64,000 nt of DNA from Methylococcus sp. EFPC2 (GTDB taxonomy: Bacteria > Pseudomonadota > Gammaproteobacteria > Methylococcales > Methylococcaceae), in NCBI RefSeq assembly GCF_016925495.1, contig NZ_CP070491.1:372001-436000 (forward strand), given 5' to 3'. Shown here one piece after another: positions 23,661-33,989 of this stretch; position 1 is the first letter of the stretch, and the number at the start of each line of letters is the position of its first letter. The translations under genes and the position numbers were made by a program. Under the pieces are notes generated by a model. The model did not search any database, was not told the origin of the DNA, and worked only from the letters and a program-made list of their open reading frames with translations.

Positions 23661-23744
23661 CGCCTGCCGCCTTGTTTCAAGTCCATGTAGGACGTTAAAA
23701 TTTCCGTTTGTCATTGATCGATTTTACCCAGGAGCTCACAACTA

Positions 23745-24014
23745 ATGCCTTACACCACCGAAGATAAACAAGCCGTCGTCAAGCAATACCAGCTTTCTCC
23801 GACCGATACCGGTTCCCCGGAAGTCCAGGTAGCCCTGTTGACCGCCCGCATCAATCATCTCACCCCGCATTTTTCCGAGCACAAGAAAGACCATCACTCC
23901 CGCCGTGGTCTGCTGCGTCTGGTCAACCAGCGCCGCAAACTGCTGGACTACCTGAAGGGCAAGGACGGCGACCGCTACCGCAGCCTGATCGAGCGTCTGG
24001 GCCTGCGCAAGTAA
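23745..24014 (+). CDS. rpsO: 30S ribosomal protein S15
   Basis: 89 residues, exactly the usual size. [20 protein letters not shown] and the [20 protein letters not shown] helix bind 16S rRNA. The start follows CAGGAG. In E. coli S15 represses its own translation at this leader; the 84-bp leader here could do so but I cannot show the pseudoknot. pnp follows after 48 bp. Confidence 0.98.
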   Translation: MPYTTEDKQAVVKQYQLSPTDTGSPEVQVALLTARINHLTPHFSEHKKDHHSRRGLLRLVNQRRKLLDYLKGKDGDRYRSLIERLGLRK

Positions 24015-24062
24015 TACCGCTCTGCGGTCCAACCCAATCGTCTTGATCTCAAGGAAAAAATC

Positions 24063-26156
<2,094 letters not shown>

Positions 26157-26166
26157 TTCGGGTCCG

Positions 26167-26206
26167 AAAAAACCCCGGCCGGCGGGAACGCGGGTCGGGG
26201 TTTTTT
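26167..26206. terminator. Bidirectional terminator between pnp and the Bax1-I gene
   Basis: AAAAAACCCCGGCC ... GGTCGGGGTTTTTT. The GC stem is flanked by A and T tracts on both sides, fitting the convergent genes on either side. Confidence 0.9.
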
Positions 26207-26251
26207 ATTGCCGGAATGGCGGACCGGGCTCGTGGCCCGGTCCGATGTAAC

Positions 26252-26920
26252 TCAGTCGTCGTTGCTGAAGATGCCCAGGATCTGCAACAGGCTGGTGAAC
26301 AGGTTGAAGATCGCGACATACAGGGACACGGTCGCGAGGATATAGTTGTTTTCCCCTCCGTGCACGATTTCGCTGGTCTGCCAGAGTATCATGCCGGACA
26401 TCAGCAGGATGAACATGGCGGAAACGGCGATCTGCAGCCCCGGCATGGGCACGAACAGTCCGATCAGCCCGGCGATGAAGGCCACCAGGATGCCGGCCAT
26501 CAGCATGCCGCCCATGAAGCTGAAGTCTTTGCGGCTGGCCAGGGCGTACAGGGAAAGTCCGACGAAGATCAGCCCGGTGCCGCCCAGTGCGGTGGCCACC
26601 AATTGGCCGCCGTTGGCGTAATGCTTGAGATACAGGTTCAGTATGGGACCAAGGGTCAGGCCCATGAATCCGGTCAGCGCGAACACGAACAGGATGCCCC
26701 ACGCGCTGTGGCTGAATTTATTGGTGAGAAACAGCAGGCCGAAATAGCCGACCAGGGTGATGATCACGCCGGGATGCGGCAGGTCGAGGCTCATGGACAC
26801 GCCGGCGGCAGCGGCGCTGAAAAGCAGGGTCATGGCCAGCAGGGCATAGGTGTTGCGCAAAACCTTGTTGGTTTCCAGCACGCCCGCCTGCGGACGGCTG
26901 ATGACGCGGTATTGACTCAT
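26252..26920 (-). CDS. Bax inhibitor-1/YccA family membrane protein
   Basis: 222 residues from ATG 26920 (AAGGAG upstream); an in-frame start at 26968 adds an unlikely tail. Seven membrane helices, with the family signature region FMGGMLMAGILVAFIAGLIG and a C-terminal half ending LYVAIFNLFTSLLQILGIF. The first helix follows VLRNTYALLAMTLLFSAAAA. In E. coli YccA modulates the FtsH protease and YbhL is a homologue; the exact role here is unknown. Monocistronic, divergent from tonB. Confidence 0.92.
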   Translation of the reverse strand: MSQYRVISRPQAGVLETNKVLRNTYALLAMTLLFSAAAAGVSMSLDLPHPGVIITLVGYFGLLFLTNKFSHSAWGILFVFALTGFMGLTLGPILNLYLKHYANGGQLVATALGGTGLIFVGLSLYALASRKDFSFMGGMLMAGILVAFIAGLIGLFVPMPGLQIAVSAMFILLMSGMILWQTSEIVHGGENNYILATVSLYVAIFNLFTSLLQILGIFSNDD

Positions 26921-27048
26921 GGATGGTGACTCCTTGGTAGTTAAAGGCAGGTCTGAGACCGCCGCCATGGTAGCCTAGTTTCCTGCCCGCACAAAAACCC
27001 TGAGTTTTGTCGGCCGTGGATTCGGCGCTCTGTTGATGCATTGCGCGG

Positions 27049-27834
27049 ATGAACGACGCGAGTCGGACGGCAGGCTCCGATAATTCCAGTTTTTCACTTT
27101 CAATTCGTTTGATGTCGCATTCGGCGAACTTCACCAGCCTCTCGTCACGTAATTCGGAAACCCCGTACCGGCGCTGGCCGCCCTTGATCGGCGTGGGTTT
27201 GTCCCTTGCGCTGCATGGTCTGGCCTGGCTGGCTTGGTTGAACCGGCAGCCCGACGAGGAACCGGTCGTAACACCGCCTCAGGTGATCGAAGTGGCGCTG
27301 ATGACGGAGAAGGCACCGGCCGTCGAACCGGCGTCCCAAACTCAGGTCCAGTCGCCGCCCAAGCCCCAGCCTGAACCGCCGCCGCCGAAGAGACCGGCGC
27401 CTCCCAAGCCGAAGCCCAAGGCCAAGCCGGTTGCCAGGCCGGAGCCGCCGCCCATCTCACCTCAGCACAGCGAGGCCGAGGCGCCGTCCGCGCCCGTCGT
27501 TTCGGCGCCCGAAGCCCCGCCCAAACCCGCCGCCCCACCTCCCGCCCCGTATGTCGAAGCGAGTTACAAGGGCCCGGGTCTGCATAATCCGCCCACGCGT
27601 TATCCGCGTATCGCCTTGGAACGGCAGTGGGAAGGCAGCGTACAGCTCAAGGTTCAGGTGCTGACCGACGGGACGGCGGGCGAGATACGCGTCGAACGCA
27701 GCAGCGGGCACGAAATACTCGACGAGGCCACGATAGAGCAGGTAAAAAGTTGGCGTTTCATTCCTGCCCGCCGGGGCGATCAGGCGGTGATCAGTTGGGT
27801 GATCGTGCCGATCGAATACAAACTCAAACATTAA
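27049..27834 (+). CDS. tonB: TonB family energy-transducing protein
   Basis: 261 residues. One N-terminal membrane helix (PLIGVGLSLALHGLAWLAWL, about 44-63) is followed by a Pro/Lys- and Pro/Glu-rich periplasm-spanning stretch (about 95-165), then the TonB C-terminal domain (YPRIALERQWEGSVQLKVQV ... ATIEQVKSWRFIPARRG). It transmits proton-motive force to outer-membrane receptors. ATG 27112 is an alternative start. It is followed by exbB (18 bp) and exbD, forming a complete energising unit, with no receptor gene nearby. Confidence 0.92.
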   Translation: MNDASRTAGSDNSSFSLSIRLMSHSANFTSLSSRNSETPYRRWPPLIGVGLSLALHGLAWLAWLNRQPDEEPVVTPPQVIEVALMTEKAPAVEPASQTQVQSPPKPQPEPPPPKRPAPPKPKPKAKPVARPEPPPISPQHSEAEAPSAPVVSAPEAPPKPAAPPPAPYVEASYKGPGLHNPPTRYPRIALERQWEGSVQLKVQVLTDGTAGEIRVERSSGHEILDEATIEQVKSWRFIPARRGDQAVISWVIVPIEYKLKH

Positions 27835-27852
27835 CGACGCAAGGTTAATTCC

Positions 27853-28515
27853 ATGAATGCATTGTCGAGTTCCGGTATCGTGCAGATCACCCTCTGGGTG
27901 TTGATCGGTTTTTCGGTGGTCACCTGGGGCATCATTTTTTACAAACTCTGGGTGTTGTGGCGCATCGGACAGCGCAACAGGGAATACGGCCGTGAATTCT
28001 GGGATGCGGCCGACCTGGTCGCGGCAGGCAGCCTGGAACAGTCGGACAGCGCCCTGGGGCGCATCGCGGGCGCAGGGTTCCACGTCCTGAGTGATGTGCA
28101 AAACAAGGCGACGCGCAAGTTGGAATTGAGCGGCGATATTCAATCCATCCTGGAGCGCTCCCTGCGCCAGCAGATCAGCAAGGAGCGCAAGGTCCTGGAG
28201 CAGGGCTTGTCCATGCTGGCCAGTGTCGGCAGCACTTCGCCTTTCGTCGGCTTGTTCGGCACCGTCTGGGGCATCATGCATGCCCTGGAAGACATCAGCA
28301 AAGCCAAGTCCGCCAGCCTCGACGTGGTGGCCGGCCCCATCGGCGAGGCCTTGATCGCCACGGCCATCGGCATTGCCGCCGCTATACCGGCGGTGCTGGC
28401 TTATAACTTCTTCCTGCGTCGCATCAATCTGTGCGAGGCCGAGTTGGAATACTTCGCCACCGACTTCCTCAATCTGGCCGTCAAATCCGGCTTGAAAACC
28501 CACGAGGAGAGCTGA
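27853..28515 (+). CDS. exbB: MotA/TolQ/ExbB proton channel protein
   Basis: 220 residues with three membrane helices: one near the N-terminus (IVQITLWVLIGFSVVTWGII) and two in the conserved block LASVGSTSPFVGLFGTVWGI and GEALIATAIGIAAAIPAVLAY. The GTVWGIMHALEDI segment is typical of ExbB. With ExbD it forms the proton channel powering TonB. exbD begins one base after the stop. Confidence 0.95.
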   Translation: MNALSSSGIVQITLWVLIGFSVVTWGIIFYKLWVLWRIGQRNREYGREFWDAADLVAAGSLEQSDSALGRIAGAGFHVLSDVQNKATRKLELSGDIQSILERSLRQQISKERKVLEQGLSMLASVGSTSPFVGLFGTVWGIMHALEDISKAKSASLDVVAGPIGEALIATAIGIAAAIPAVLAYNFFLRRINLCEAELEYFATDFLNLAVKSGLKTHEES

Positions 28516-28516
28516 A

Positions 28517-28921
28517 ATGGCCTTTAAACCCGAGTCGTCCAACCGCCAGGCCATGAGCGAGATCAACGTCACGCCTCTGGTCGACGTGATGCTGGTGCTG
28601 CTGGTGGTATTCATCGTCACCGCGCCCTTGCTCACCCAGGCCGTCAAAGTCGACCTGCCCAAGACCGAAAAGACCGATCCGGCGCCGGACCAGCATCTCG
28701 CCGTCCTGGTCATCGACGCGGGGGGTAGGCTCAGCGTCGATGATCAGGAGCACACACTGGAAAGCCTGCCCGGGGTCCTGCAAACTCGCCTGCAGGCCGA
28801 CCCGGAACTGCTGGTTCAATTTCAGGTTGACAAGGCCGTTCCCTACGGCCGTCTCGCCGAAGCCATGGCCGTCGCCCACAAAGCCGGCATCGTTAAGCTG
28901 GCGTTTCTGACGCAAGAATAA
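28517..28921 (+). CDS. exbD: ExbD/TolR biopolymer transport protein
   Basis: 134 residues. EINVTPLVDVMLVLLVVFIV holds the single membrane helix with the conserved Asp that carries protons, and a periplasmic domain of about 85 residues follows. It ends in KAGIVKLAFLTQE. Last gene of tonB-exbB-exbD. The next 485 bp hold no intact gene. Confidence 0.95.
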   Translation: MAFKPESSNRQAMSEINVTPLVDVMLVLLVVFIVTAPLLTQAVKVDLPKTEKTDPAPDQHLAVLVIDAGGRLSVDDQEHTLESLPGVLQTRLQADPELLVQFQVDKAVPYGRLAEAMAVAHKAGIVKLAFLTQE

Positions 28922-29213
28922 GCGACCTCTTCTCGTCAAGGGTACGGCTTTCTCCGAGTCGTCCTTCGACGTTATGTAGGGCAACTATTTGAGGTAGTGC
29001 TGCCGCTGGTCTCCTTGCCACGAATGAGTACTGATCGACCATTGCTGCCGGTCGCCCTCGGCTTGCAATTTTCGCGAATGACAGGTAACGGAAAATGTTC
29101 TTGAACCAACGCAATAGGCCATTACCTGACTGACAATTGCGTAATGATAACAACCTCTTCGTCGGTACCAGCGGCCAATCGGCGTGAGCTCAACGATTCG
29201 AGGTTAATCGTCG
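28922..29213. other. Gene-free stretch downstream of exbD
   Basis: No open frame with homology and no terminator with a clear T tract were seen. The sequence is less GC-rich and patchy, and it adjoins a transposase remnant, so it is probably decayed mobile-element DNA. Confidence 0.4.
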
Positions 29214-29388
29214 GGTTGGATAGCGAATAGTGCCTGAACGAACGCGATAAATCGTCTCAGATAATCCTCTAGCCATTGACCCCATTTACCATTTAACCCC
29301 GCCGGACGCAGAAGCGAATCGGGCGTCAACACGCCGTGATAGCGATGCCGATGCTTGCGGTAGCGGAACCAGGGCGGGCGATACGACT
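29214..29388 (-). pseudogene. C-terminal remnant resembling an IS91-family transposase
   Basis: An open stretch without a start reads RPPWFRYRKHRHRYHGVLTP then DSLLRPAG. This resembles the pattern PPPRxHRHRYxGVLAPNxxLR near the C-terminus of Y2/IS91-type transposases. After this block the frame continues with unrelated sequence to a TAA at 29214-29216. No catalytic part is present. Recognition is from memory of the motif only. Confidence 0.4.
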
Positions 29389-29406
29389 AGCCCCGTTTTT
29401 CTCCCT

Positions 29407-30393
29407 TCAGTTGCTCTGCTGGTACACCTGTCTGAGGAAAGCTTTCACTAGCGGCAGGAGGAGCGCCGGTTGCTCTTCCTGAGGGGCATGACCGCTGTTG
29501 TCAATCAACGCAAGCCGAGAGCCAGCGATGGCGGAGTTCAATCGATTGGCATTCGTTATCGGGACGATCTCGTCATAGCGGCCCCACACGATTAGGGTCG
29601 GCACACGAATTGTGCCGTATTGTTCCGCCAATGACGGCAGATCCTTAGGAAGAATCTGCCGGGCAGTGGTCAGCGTTGCACAGCGACCATTCCCGGTAAA
29701 TAGGCCATGGGCATAGGCTGCCACGGCATCATCTGGAATGACCTCGTCATGGTAAAATACCTCTTTCATTACGTCCCGAACCTGCGTCTCTGCCGGTATG
29801 AGGTTTATCAGCAAGGGGCCTAGCAAAGGCGTTGCTAACAATTTGATGAAAGAGGGCAGCTCCTGTTCATAGGCAATGCTATCGATGAGCACCAATGCGG
29901 CCTGGCGTGGAGGAGACTCTTGGGCAAGAAATATTGATGCGACGAGGGCAACACCGCCTCCATAGGAATGGCCGATCAGCGTCACGTTGTGAAGGTCGTT
30001 GGCAACGATATAGTCTCGGACGAGACGTGCCTGCTCATAGATGGAATAGCGGTGATCGGCTGGTTTCGGTGAGTAACCGAAACCCTTGAGGTCTAGGGCG
30101 ATGGTGCGGTGATTATCGGCCAATGCCGGGACGATATGGCGCCAAGTATACGTATCGTTGCCGAAACCATGGATAAACAGTATGGGCTCACCTTTCCCTG
30201 ATTTCTCAGCATATAGTTTTATATCTTGCGTAGCGGGTCGGGTTCCCTTGGCAAACGATTGCCATGCGGGGATACTCTGGTCGAGTACCGCGCAACCCGA
30301 CAGAAACATTCCGCAAACGATCAGCAAGCCGGCCATGCAGGCAACACGGTTAGCCATCGAACACCACCCGGTGGAATCGACCTGCCTGCTCAT
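29407..30393 (-). CDS. Alpha/beta-hydrolase lipoprotein
   Basis: 328 residues; the start at 30393 overlaps the stop of the upstream gene (ATGA), but ATG 30357 is possible. The signal peptide ends with lipobox LSGC, so the enzyme is probably membrane-anchored and periplasmic. The fold has the oxyanion loop FIHGFGNDTYTW, the nucleophile elbow GHSYGG, an acid in VWGRYDEIVP and His in NSGHAPQEEQP. The catalytic triad is complete. The substrate is unknown; the sequence resembles general ester hydrolases or haloperoxidase-like proteins. Confidence 0.85.
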   Translation of the reverse strand: MSRQVDSTGWCSMANRVACMAGLLIVCGMFLSGCAVLDQSIPAWQSFAKGTRPATQDIKLYAEKSGKGEPILFIHGFGNDTYTWRHIVPALADNHRTIALDLKGFGYSPKPADHRYSIYEQARLVRDYIVANDLHNVTLIGHSYGGGVALVASIFLAQESPPRQAALVLIDSIAYEQELPSFIKLLATPLLGPLLINLIPAETQVRDVMKEVFYHDEVIPDDAVAAYAHGLFTGNGRCATLTTARQILPKDLPSLAEQYGTIRVPTLIVWGRYDEIVPITNANRLNSAIAGSRLALIDNSGHAPQEEQPALLLPLVKAFLRQVYQQSN

Positions 30394-30824
30394 AAGTGGG
30401 TGAAAATTATGATTGCGTCAAACACGGCACCGAAGGCGAACGCTAGGCAGCAGTAAAGCGGTAACATCACGATCACCGCCGTGGTTCTCTTCACCCTTGT
30501 CCTCACCTTGGAAGACGATCGTATGCTCCACATGGCGTAGGACAAAATCCCGTAAATCAGGCATACGCCGAAAGAAAGCGGAAGTAAATTGGAAAAATAG
30601 AGTGACTCGGGGCCTATGATCTTATCCGGGCATCTACCGCATTTTTCGATCAATGCCACGATCTCGTCGCGTTTGCCGTTGACCAGTCCAAAGGCTGTCA
30701 GGGCAATGCTGACGGCGCTCCACAACAAACCCAGCAACAGGAATGGTGCTCCTGTTCCGGTCAGATCCTGGCCGATGACGGATTTCATCGTCTCATCCGA
30801 TTCCGATTTGTTTTTTTCATCCAT
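30390..30824 (-). CDS. Small membrane protein of unknown function
   Basis: 144 residues with three hydrophobic segments (GAPFLLLGLLWSAVSIALTA; SFGVCLIYGILSYAMW; TAVIVMLPLYCCLAFAFGAV) and a charged N-terminus (MDEKNKSESDE). A CGRCPDK stretch between helices 1 and 2 has two cysteines. No family was recognised. It overlaps the hydrolase gene by 4 bp, so the pair is probably one transcript. AGGAGCC precedes the ATG. Confidence 0.65.
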   Translation of the reverse strand: MDEKNKSESDETMKSVIGQDLTGTGAPFLLLGLLWSAVSIALTAFGLVNGKRDEIVALIEKCGRCPDKIIGPESLYFSNLLPLSFGVCLIYGILSYAMWSIRSSSKVRTRVKRTTAVIVMLPLYCCLAFAFGAVFDAIIIFTHL

Positions 30825-31157
30825 GGTCGGCTCCTCTGATGGTTGCCGGTATTGGTTCGATCAACCTAGAACCGGGGATAATCGAGAAAAAGGATAGGAA
30901 TTTCAATGGGTTCAGCGGTTTTCTGGGAGCAGAGGATGCGCCCGTGGTGGGGCCTTGTCAACGAGTCCAATTGATCAGGGAGGTAGCATGAATAGTCATT
31001 TCGGCCATCGGAAGGGAATTGATGTAGTTTTGGCAACAAGCCGGTGGCCTCCGGGTTGTACGCGGAATATCCCGTCGATGGCGGCAACCTCATGCACCCA
31101 CGGGGCCTGTTCTCACATTTGAATATCCCATCGAGAAAATAAAGAATTCGCGAGAAC
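30825..31157. other. Gene-free stretch left of the IS5-type element
   Basis: A 45-codon frame at 30988 (+) has a GGGAGG site, and a 75-residue frame exists on the minus strand (30866-31093). Neither has recognisable homology or a good context. Presumably promoter DNA of the small membrane protein gene plus decayed sequence. Confidence 0.4.
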
Positions 31158-31221
31158 TAGATAGCGTCGTCACAAGATTATGAGAGAATAGTTCTATCTC
31201 AAATTTTCTTTGAAAGGAAAG

Positions 31222-31698
31222 ATGGCGGATTCAGGGCATCGGCGACACGATATATCGGATCGAGTCTGGCAATTATTGGAGCCGCGGTTGCCGGGGCGAG
31301 AAGGTGCTTGGGGTGGTAAAGCGCACGATAACCGCCGATTTATCAATGCGGTTTTTTGGATTTTGCGCACTGGCGCGCCGTGGCGAGACTTGCCGCCCGA
31401 CTACGGCGATTGGAAAAACACCCATCGCCGTTTTTGCCGTTGGCGCGATAAAGGCATATGGGAATCCTTGTTGGAACAGTTGGTGATCGAACCTGACTAT
31501 GAATGGCTGATGATTGATGCCAGCCACATTAAAGTCCACCCGCATGCGGCGGGCGCCAAAGGGGGCAGCCAGGATATGGGGGTCACAAAAGGGGGCTCAA
31601 CAGCAAGATACATCTGGCCGTGGATGCGCATGGTATGCCGCTCAGAGTCATTGTTACAGCAGGTACCGTGGCAGATTGTACGCAGGCTTCAACCTTGA
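31222..31698 (+). CDS. IS5-type transposase, first frame (OrfA)
   Basis: 158 residues from ATG 31222 (AAAGGAAAG upstream); a TTG at 31210 is less likely. It contains the IS5 N-terminal domain (DISDRVWQLLEPRLPGREGA; FINAVFWILRTGAPWRDLPP) and the first catalytic Asp in LMIDASHIKVHPHAAG. After GVTKGG (codons at 31579-31596) the frame leaves the homologous sequence and ends. A -1 shift near 31587-31595 continues the protein in OrfB. Confidence 0.88.
   Translation: MADSGHRRHDISDRVWQLLEPRLPGREGAWGGKAHDNRRFINAVFWILRTGAPWRDLPPDYGDWKNTHRRFCRWRDKGIWESLLEQLVIEPDYEWLMIDASHIKVHPHAAGAKGGSQDMGVTKGGSTARYIWPWMRMVCRSESLLQQVPWQIVRRLQP
31587..31595 (+). other. Probable -1 frameshift site in the IS transposase
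   Basis: The run AAAAGGGGG lies where OrfA homology (GVTKGG) stops and the -1 frame continues with GLNSKIHLAVDAHGM, the expected next block of IS427-type transposases. This group is known to use frameshifting to join OrfA and OrfB. Confidence 0.65.
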
Positions 31699-31988
31699 TC
31701 GCGGGTTTGGATGCCCAGCATCTGCTGGCGGACAAAGGCTACGACACGGACGCCATCGTCGCCCAAGCACAAGCTGCCCATATGGCGGTTGTCATTCCGC
31801 CGAAGAAAAATCGCACCGAACTTCGCGCGTATGACCAAGACCTTTACCGCCTTCGGCATTTGGTGGAAAACGCCTTTCTACACCTGAAGCGCTGGCGTGG
31901 TATTGCAACTCGTTATGCCAAAAATACCGCTTCATTCTTGGCGGCGGTGCAGATTCGCTGCATTGCTATTTGGGCCGCTATCTTATGA
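31596..31988 (+). CDS. IS5-type transposase, second frame (OrfB)
   Basis: Read in the -1 frame relative to OrfA; a separate ATG occurs at 31620. It contains LAVDAHGMPLRVIVTAGTVAD, the second Asp in LLADKGYDTDAIV, and the final Glu in LVENAFLHLKRWRGIATRYA, completing the DDE triad. It is probably translated only as the tail of an OrfAB fusion. It ends 10 bp before the right inverted repeat terminus. Confidence 0.85.
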   Translation, partial: LNSKIHLAVDAHGMPLRVIVTAGTVADCTQASTLIAGLDAQHLLADKGYDTDAIVAQAQAAHMAVVIPPKKNRTELRAYDQDLYRLRHLVENAFLHLKRWRGIATRYAKNTASFLAAVQIRCIAIWAAIL

Positions 31989-32146
31989 CGACACTATCTA
32001 AGACAGGTTGCAGTCAGTTTCTCGGGCCAACGCGAATGACAGGCGCGCATTCCCCTGCTGCCGCTTAGGACAGAGGCGTCGGGGTCCGAAATTGGCCTTT
32101 CCGCCAGTTCGCGGACCCTCCGCAAAGCTGTCGTTCGAGAACATCT

Positions 32147-32470
32147 TTCCTGGAGCATGAAATCAGCGAGCTCAACCGCATCGTGGTGATGTGGCTGGAC
32201 TTCGCCGAAGACCAGGCCCGCCGGCGCAAGGAAATCTTCCTGAAAGATTGGGAAGAAAAGCTCGACGCTTTCCTTAAATTCAATGATCGCAACGTTTTGC
32301 CGAACGCCGGTAACATTTCCAAGAAACAGGCGGATGCTCGCGCCGAAGAGGCATACGCCCGATACGCCACCGCGCGCCGCACGCTGCTGGAAGCCGAGGG
32401 CGCCGAGCAAAACCTGAAGATGTTGGAGGCTGCCGCTAAGGTATTGCCTAAAACCACGGAGAACGGGTGA
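32147..32470 (+). pseudogene. C-terminal remnant of a RhuM-family protein
   Basis: The reading frame ELNRIVVMWLDFAEDQARRR followed by KDWEEKLDAFLKFNDRNVLPNAG matches the C-terminal third of RhuM (Fic/DOC-neighbour and pathogenicity-island protein of unknown function). The N-terminal two-thirds are missing: upstream the frame continues into unrelated sequence with no start. A GTG at 32183 could give a 95-residue product, but this is probably debris next to the IS. Confidence 0.7.
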
Positions 32471-32473
32471 CCG

Positions 32474-32629
32474 ATGGTGATCAAGAAAACCTCGCCTACC
32501 TGGAGCGATGTTAAAACCAGGCTAACCGAATTCGACCGCTGGTTGTGGCCGGACGTCTACGTACGGTGTCGAATAAGGAGCGTGAGCCATAGCGTCGTGT
32601 CCCCGCTTAAGATAATCTCGGCCGCCTAA
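32474..32629 (+). pseudogene. Short chimeric frame carrying an N-terminal gene fragment
   Basis: 51 codons. The first 22 (MVIKKTSPTWSDVKTRLTEF plus DR) resemble the N-terminus of a hypothetical protein often found next to RhuM-type or restriction loci. The rest (WLWPDVYVRCRIRS...) is unrelated and reads to a TAA. It starts 4 bp after the RhuM remnant, so the two were probably neighbours before deletion. Low information content; my recognition of the fragment is from memory. Confidence 0.35.
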
Positions 32630-32655
32630 TCCGCATCTACCCGAAGTCAGCTCCC

Positions 32656-33111
32656 ATGTCCAAATCCGAACCCACTTATGTAAAACCCAGCCCCGAAGAA
32701 CTGCGTCTACGCCTGGACGACGAGCAGTTCCACGTCACCCAGGCCTGCGGCACCGAGCCTCCGTTCCAGAACGCTTATTGGGACAATCACCGCGAAGGTT
32801 TGTATGTCGACGTGGTATCCGGCGAGCCTTTGTTTTCGTCGCGCGATAAGTTCGATTCAGGCACCGGCTGGCCCAGCTTTACCCGCCCCGTGCCGGGCAC
32901 GGAAGTGGTGGAGAAGAAGGACATCTCCCATTTCATGGTTCGCACGGAGGTGCGCAGCGGGCAGGCGGACTCCCATCTGGGCCATGTGTTCAGCGACGGC
33001 CCCGGCCCGACCGGTTTGCGCTACTGCATCAATTCGGCGTCCTTGCGCTTCATTCCGAAAGAGGATCTGGAAGCGGAAGGTTACGGCGACTACTTGTCTT
33101 TGTTCGATTGA
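32656..33111 (+). CDS. msrB: Peptide-methionine (R)-S-oxide reductase MsrB
   Basis: 151 residues. It repairs methionine-R-sulfoxide in proteins. The catalytic Cys is in [13 protein letters not shown]. The usual SGCGWPSF resolving cysteine is Thr here (SGTGWPSF); instead Cys31 (TQACGTEPP) is present, the alternative resolving position described for some MsrBs. The zinc-binding CxxC pairs are absent (SGEPLF), so this is the zinc-free form. Convergent with truA, 6 bp apart. Confidence 0.95.
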   Translation: MSKSEPTYVKPSPEELRLRLDDEQFHVTQACGTEPPFQNAYWDNHREGLYVDVVSGEPLFSSRDKFDSGTGWPSFTRPVPGTEVVEKKDISHFMVRTEVRSGQADSHLGHVFSDGPGPTGLRYCINSASLRFIPKEDLEAEGYGDYLSLFD

Positions 33112-33117
33112 TGCCGG

Positions 33118-33945
33118 CTATTCGCCGCCGTCGTCCACGGGTGGTGTGAAGCGCCGCGCATCGGGCGGAAGCAGATCGAAGATGGGATGTTTGGGTAGGC
33201 CGAACGGTTCGGGGTAGAAGACGCCGCCCAGATAAAGCCCGTCCGGCGGCGCGGTGACGCCGCCCAGCGCGCGGTCGCGGGCTTCCAGCACCTCCCGCGC
33301 CCAGTCCGGCGGATGCTTGCCTGAGCCGATATCGATCAACACCCCGGCGATGTTGCGCACCATGTGATGCACGAAGGCGTTGGCCGACAGGTCGATGTGG
33401 ACCCATTCACCTTCGCGGCTGACCCGGATGAAATGCATGATGCGTTGCGGGCTGTGGGACTGACAGCTCTGGGCGCGGAAGGATGAAAAATCGTGGTCGC
33501 CGATCAGATGCTGGGCGCCTGCGTGCATTTTCTCGGCATTTAGCGGCCTGAAGCACCAGGTCACCTGGCGGCGCTGGAGGGCCGATTTCATCGCCCGGTT
33601 CAATATCGTGTAACGGTAGAAGCGGGCGATGGCGCTGTAGCGGGCGTGGAAGTCCGCCTCGACTTCCTTGACCCAGAGGATGCGTACGTCGTCCGGCAAG
33701 GCCGTGTTAACCCCCAGCAGCCAGGATCGCAGATCGCGTTTCGCCTGGGTGTCGAAGTGCGCGACCTGCTCGTAAGCATGCACACCCGCATCGGTGCGGC
33801 CTGCGCAGACCACGTCCACCGGCTCGTTCGCCACCTGGCCAACAGCGGCTTCCACGCATTCCTGCACGCTACGCCGGTCGCGCTGGATCTGCCAGCCGGC
33901 GAATGCGGAACCGTCGTATTCGATACCCAGGGCTAAGCGCGGCAT
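33118..33945 (-). CDS. truA: tRNA pseudouridine(38-40) synthase TruA
   Basis: 275 residues. It begins with the family motif GIEYDGSAFAGWQIQ, the catalytic Asp is in CAGRTDAGVHA, and HMVRNIAGVLIDIGSGK marks the second half. It modifies U38-U40 in the anticodon stem of tRNAs. Length is normal. The start lies 45 bp from a dispersed-repeat pair separating it from acnB. Confidence 0.97.
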   Translation of the reverse strand: MPRLALGIEYDGSAFAGWQIQRDRRSVQECVEAAVGQVANEPVDVVCAGRTDAGVHAYEQVAHFDTQAKRDLRSWLLGVNTALPDDVRILWVKEVEADFHARYSAIARFYRYTILNRAMKSALQRRQVTWCFRPLNAEKMHAGAQHLIGDHDFSSFRAQSCQSHSPQRIMHFIRVSREGEWVHIDLSANAFVHHMVRNIAGVLIDIGSGKHPPDWAREVLEARDRALGGVTAPPDGLYLGGVFYPEPFGLPKHPIFDLLPPDARRFTPPVDDGGE

Positions 33946-33989
33946 GGGCCGCCGATCAGGCTCAAGCCGGATAAAGTCGAAGAAATGAA

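Larger units (their letters stand above)
31160..31998 (+). mobile_element. Complete IS5-family (IS427-like) insertion sequence, 839 bp
   Basis: Terminal inverted repeats of about 19 bp: left GATAGCGTCGTCACAAGAT (31160-31178), right end reading inward GATAGTGTCGTCATAAGAT (31980-31998), with two mismatches. A TA dinucleotide flanks both ends (31158-31159, 31999-32000) as the likely target duplication. Inside are two overlapping transposase frames that together give the DDE enzyme. Both ends and all catalytic blocks are present, so the copy may be active. Confidence 0.88.

Noticed and set aside
30988-31125. 45-codon plus-strand frame with a GGGAGG site
   Set aside because: No homology, poor codon pattern and located in decayed DNA next to the IS; the ribosome-like site alone is not enough.
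31994-32484. Minus-strand frames opposite the RhuM remnant
   Set aside because: The plus-strand frame matches RhuM; the opposing frames are antisense artefacts.
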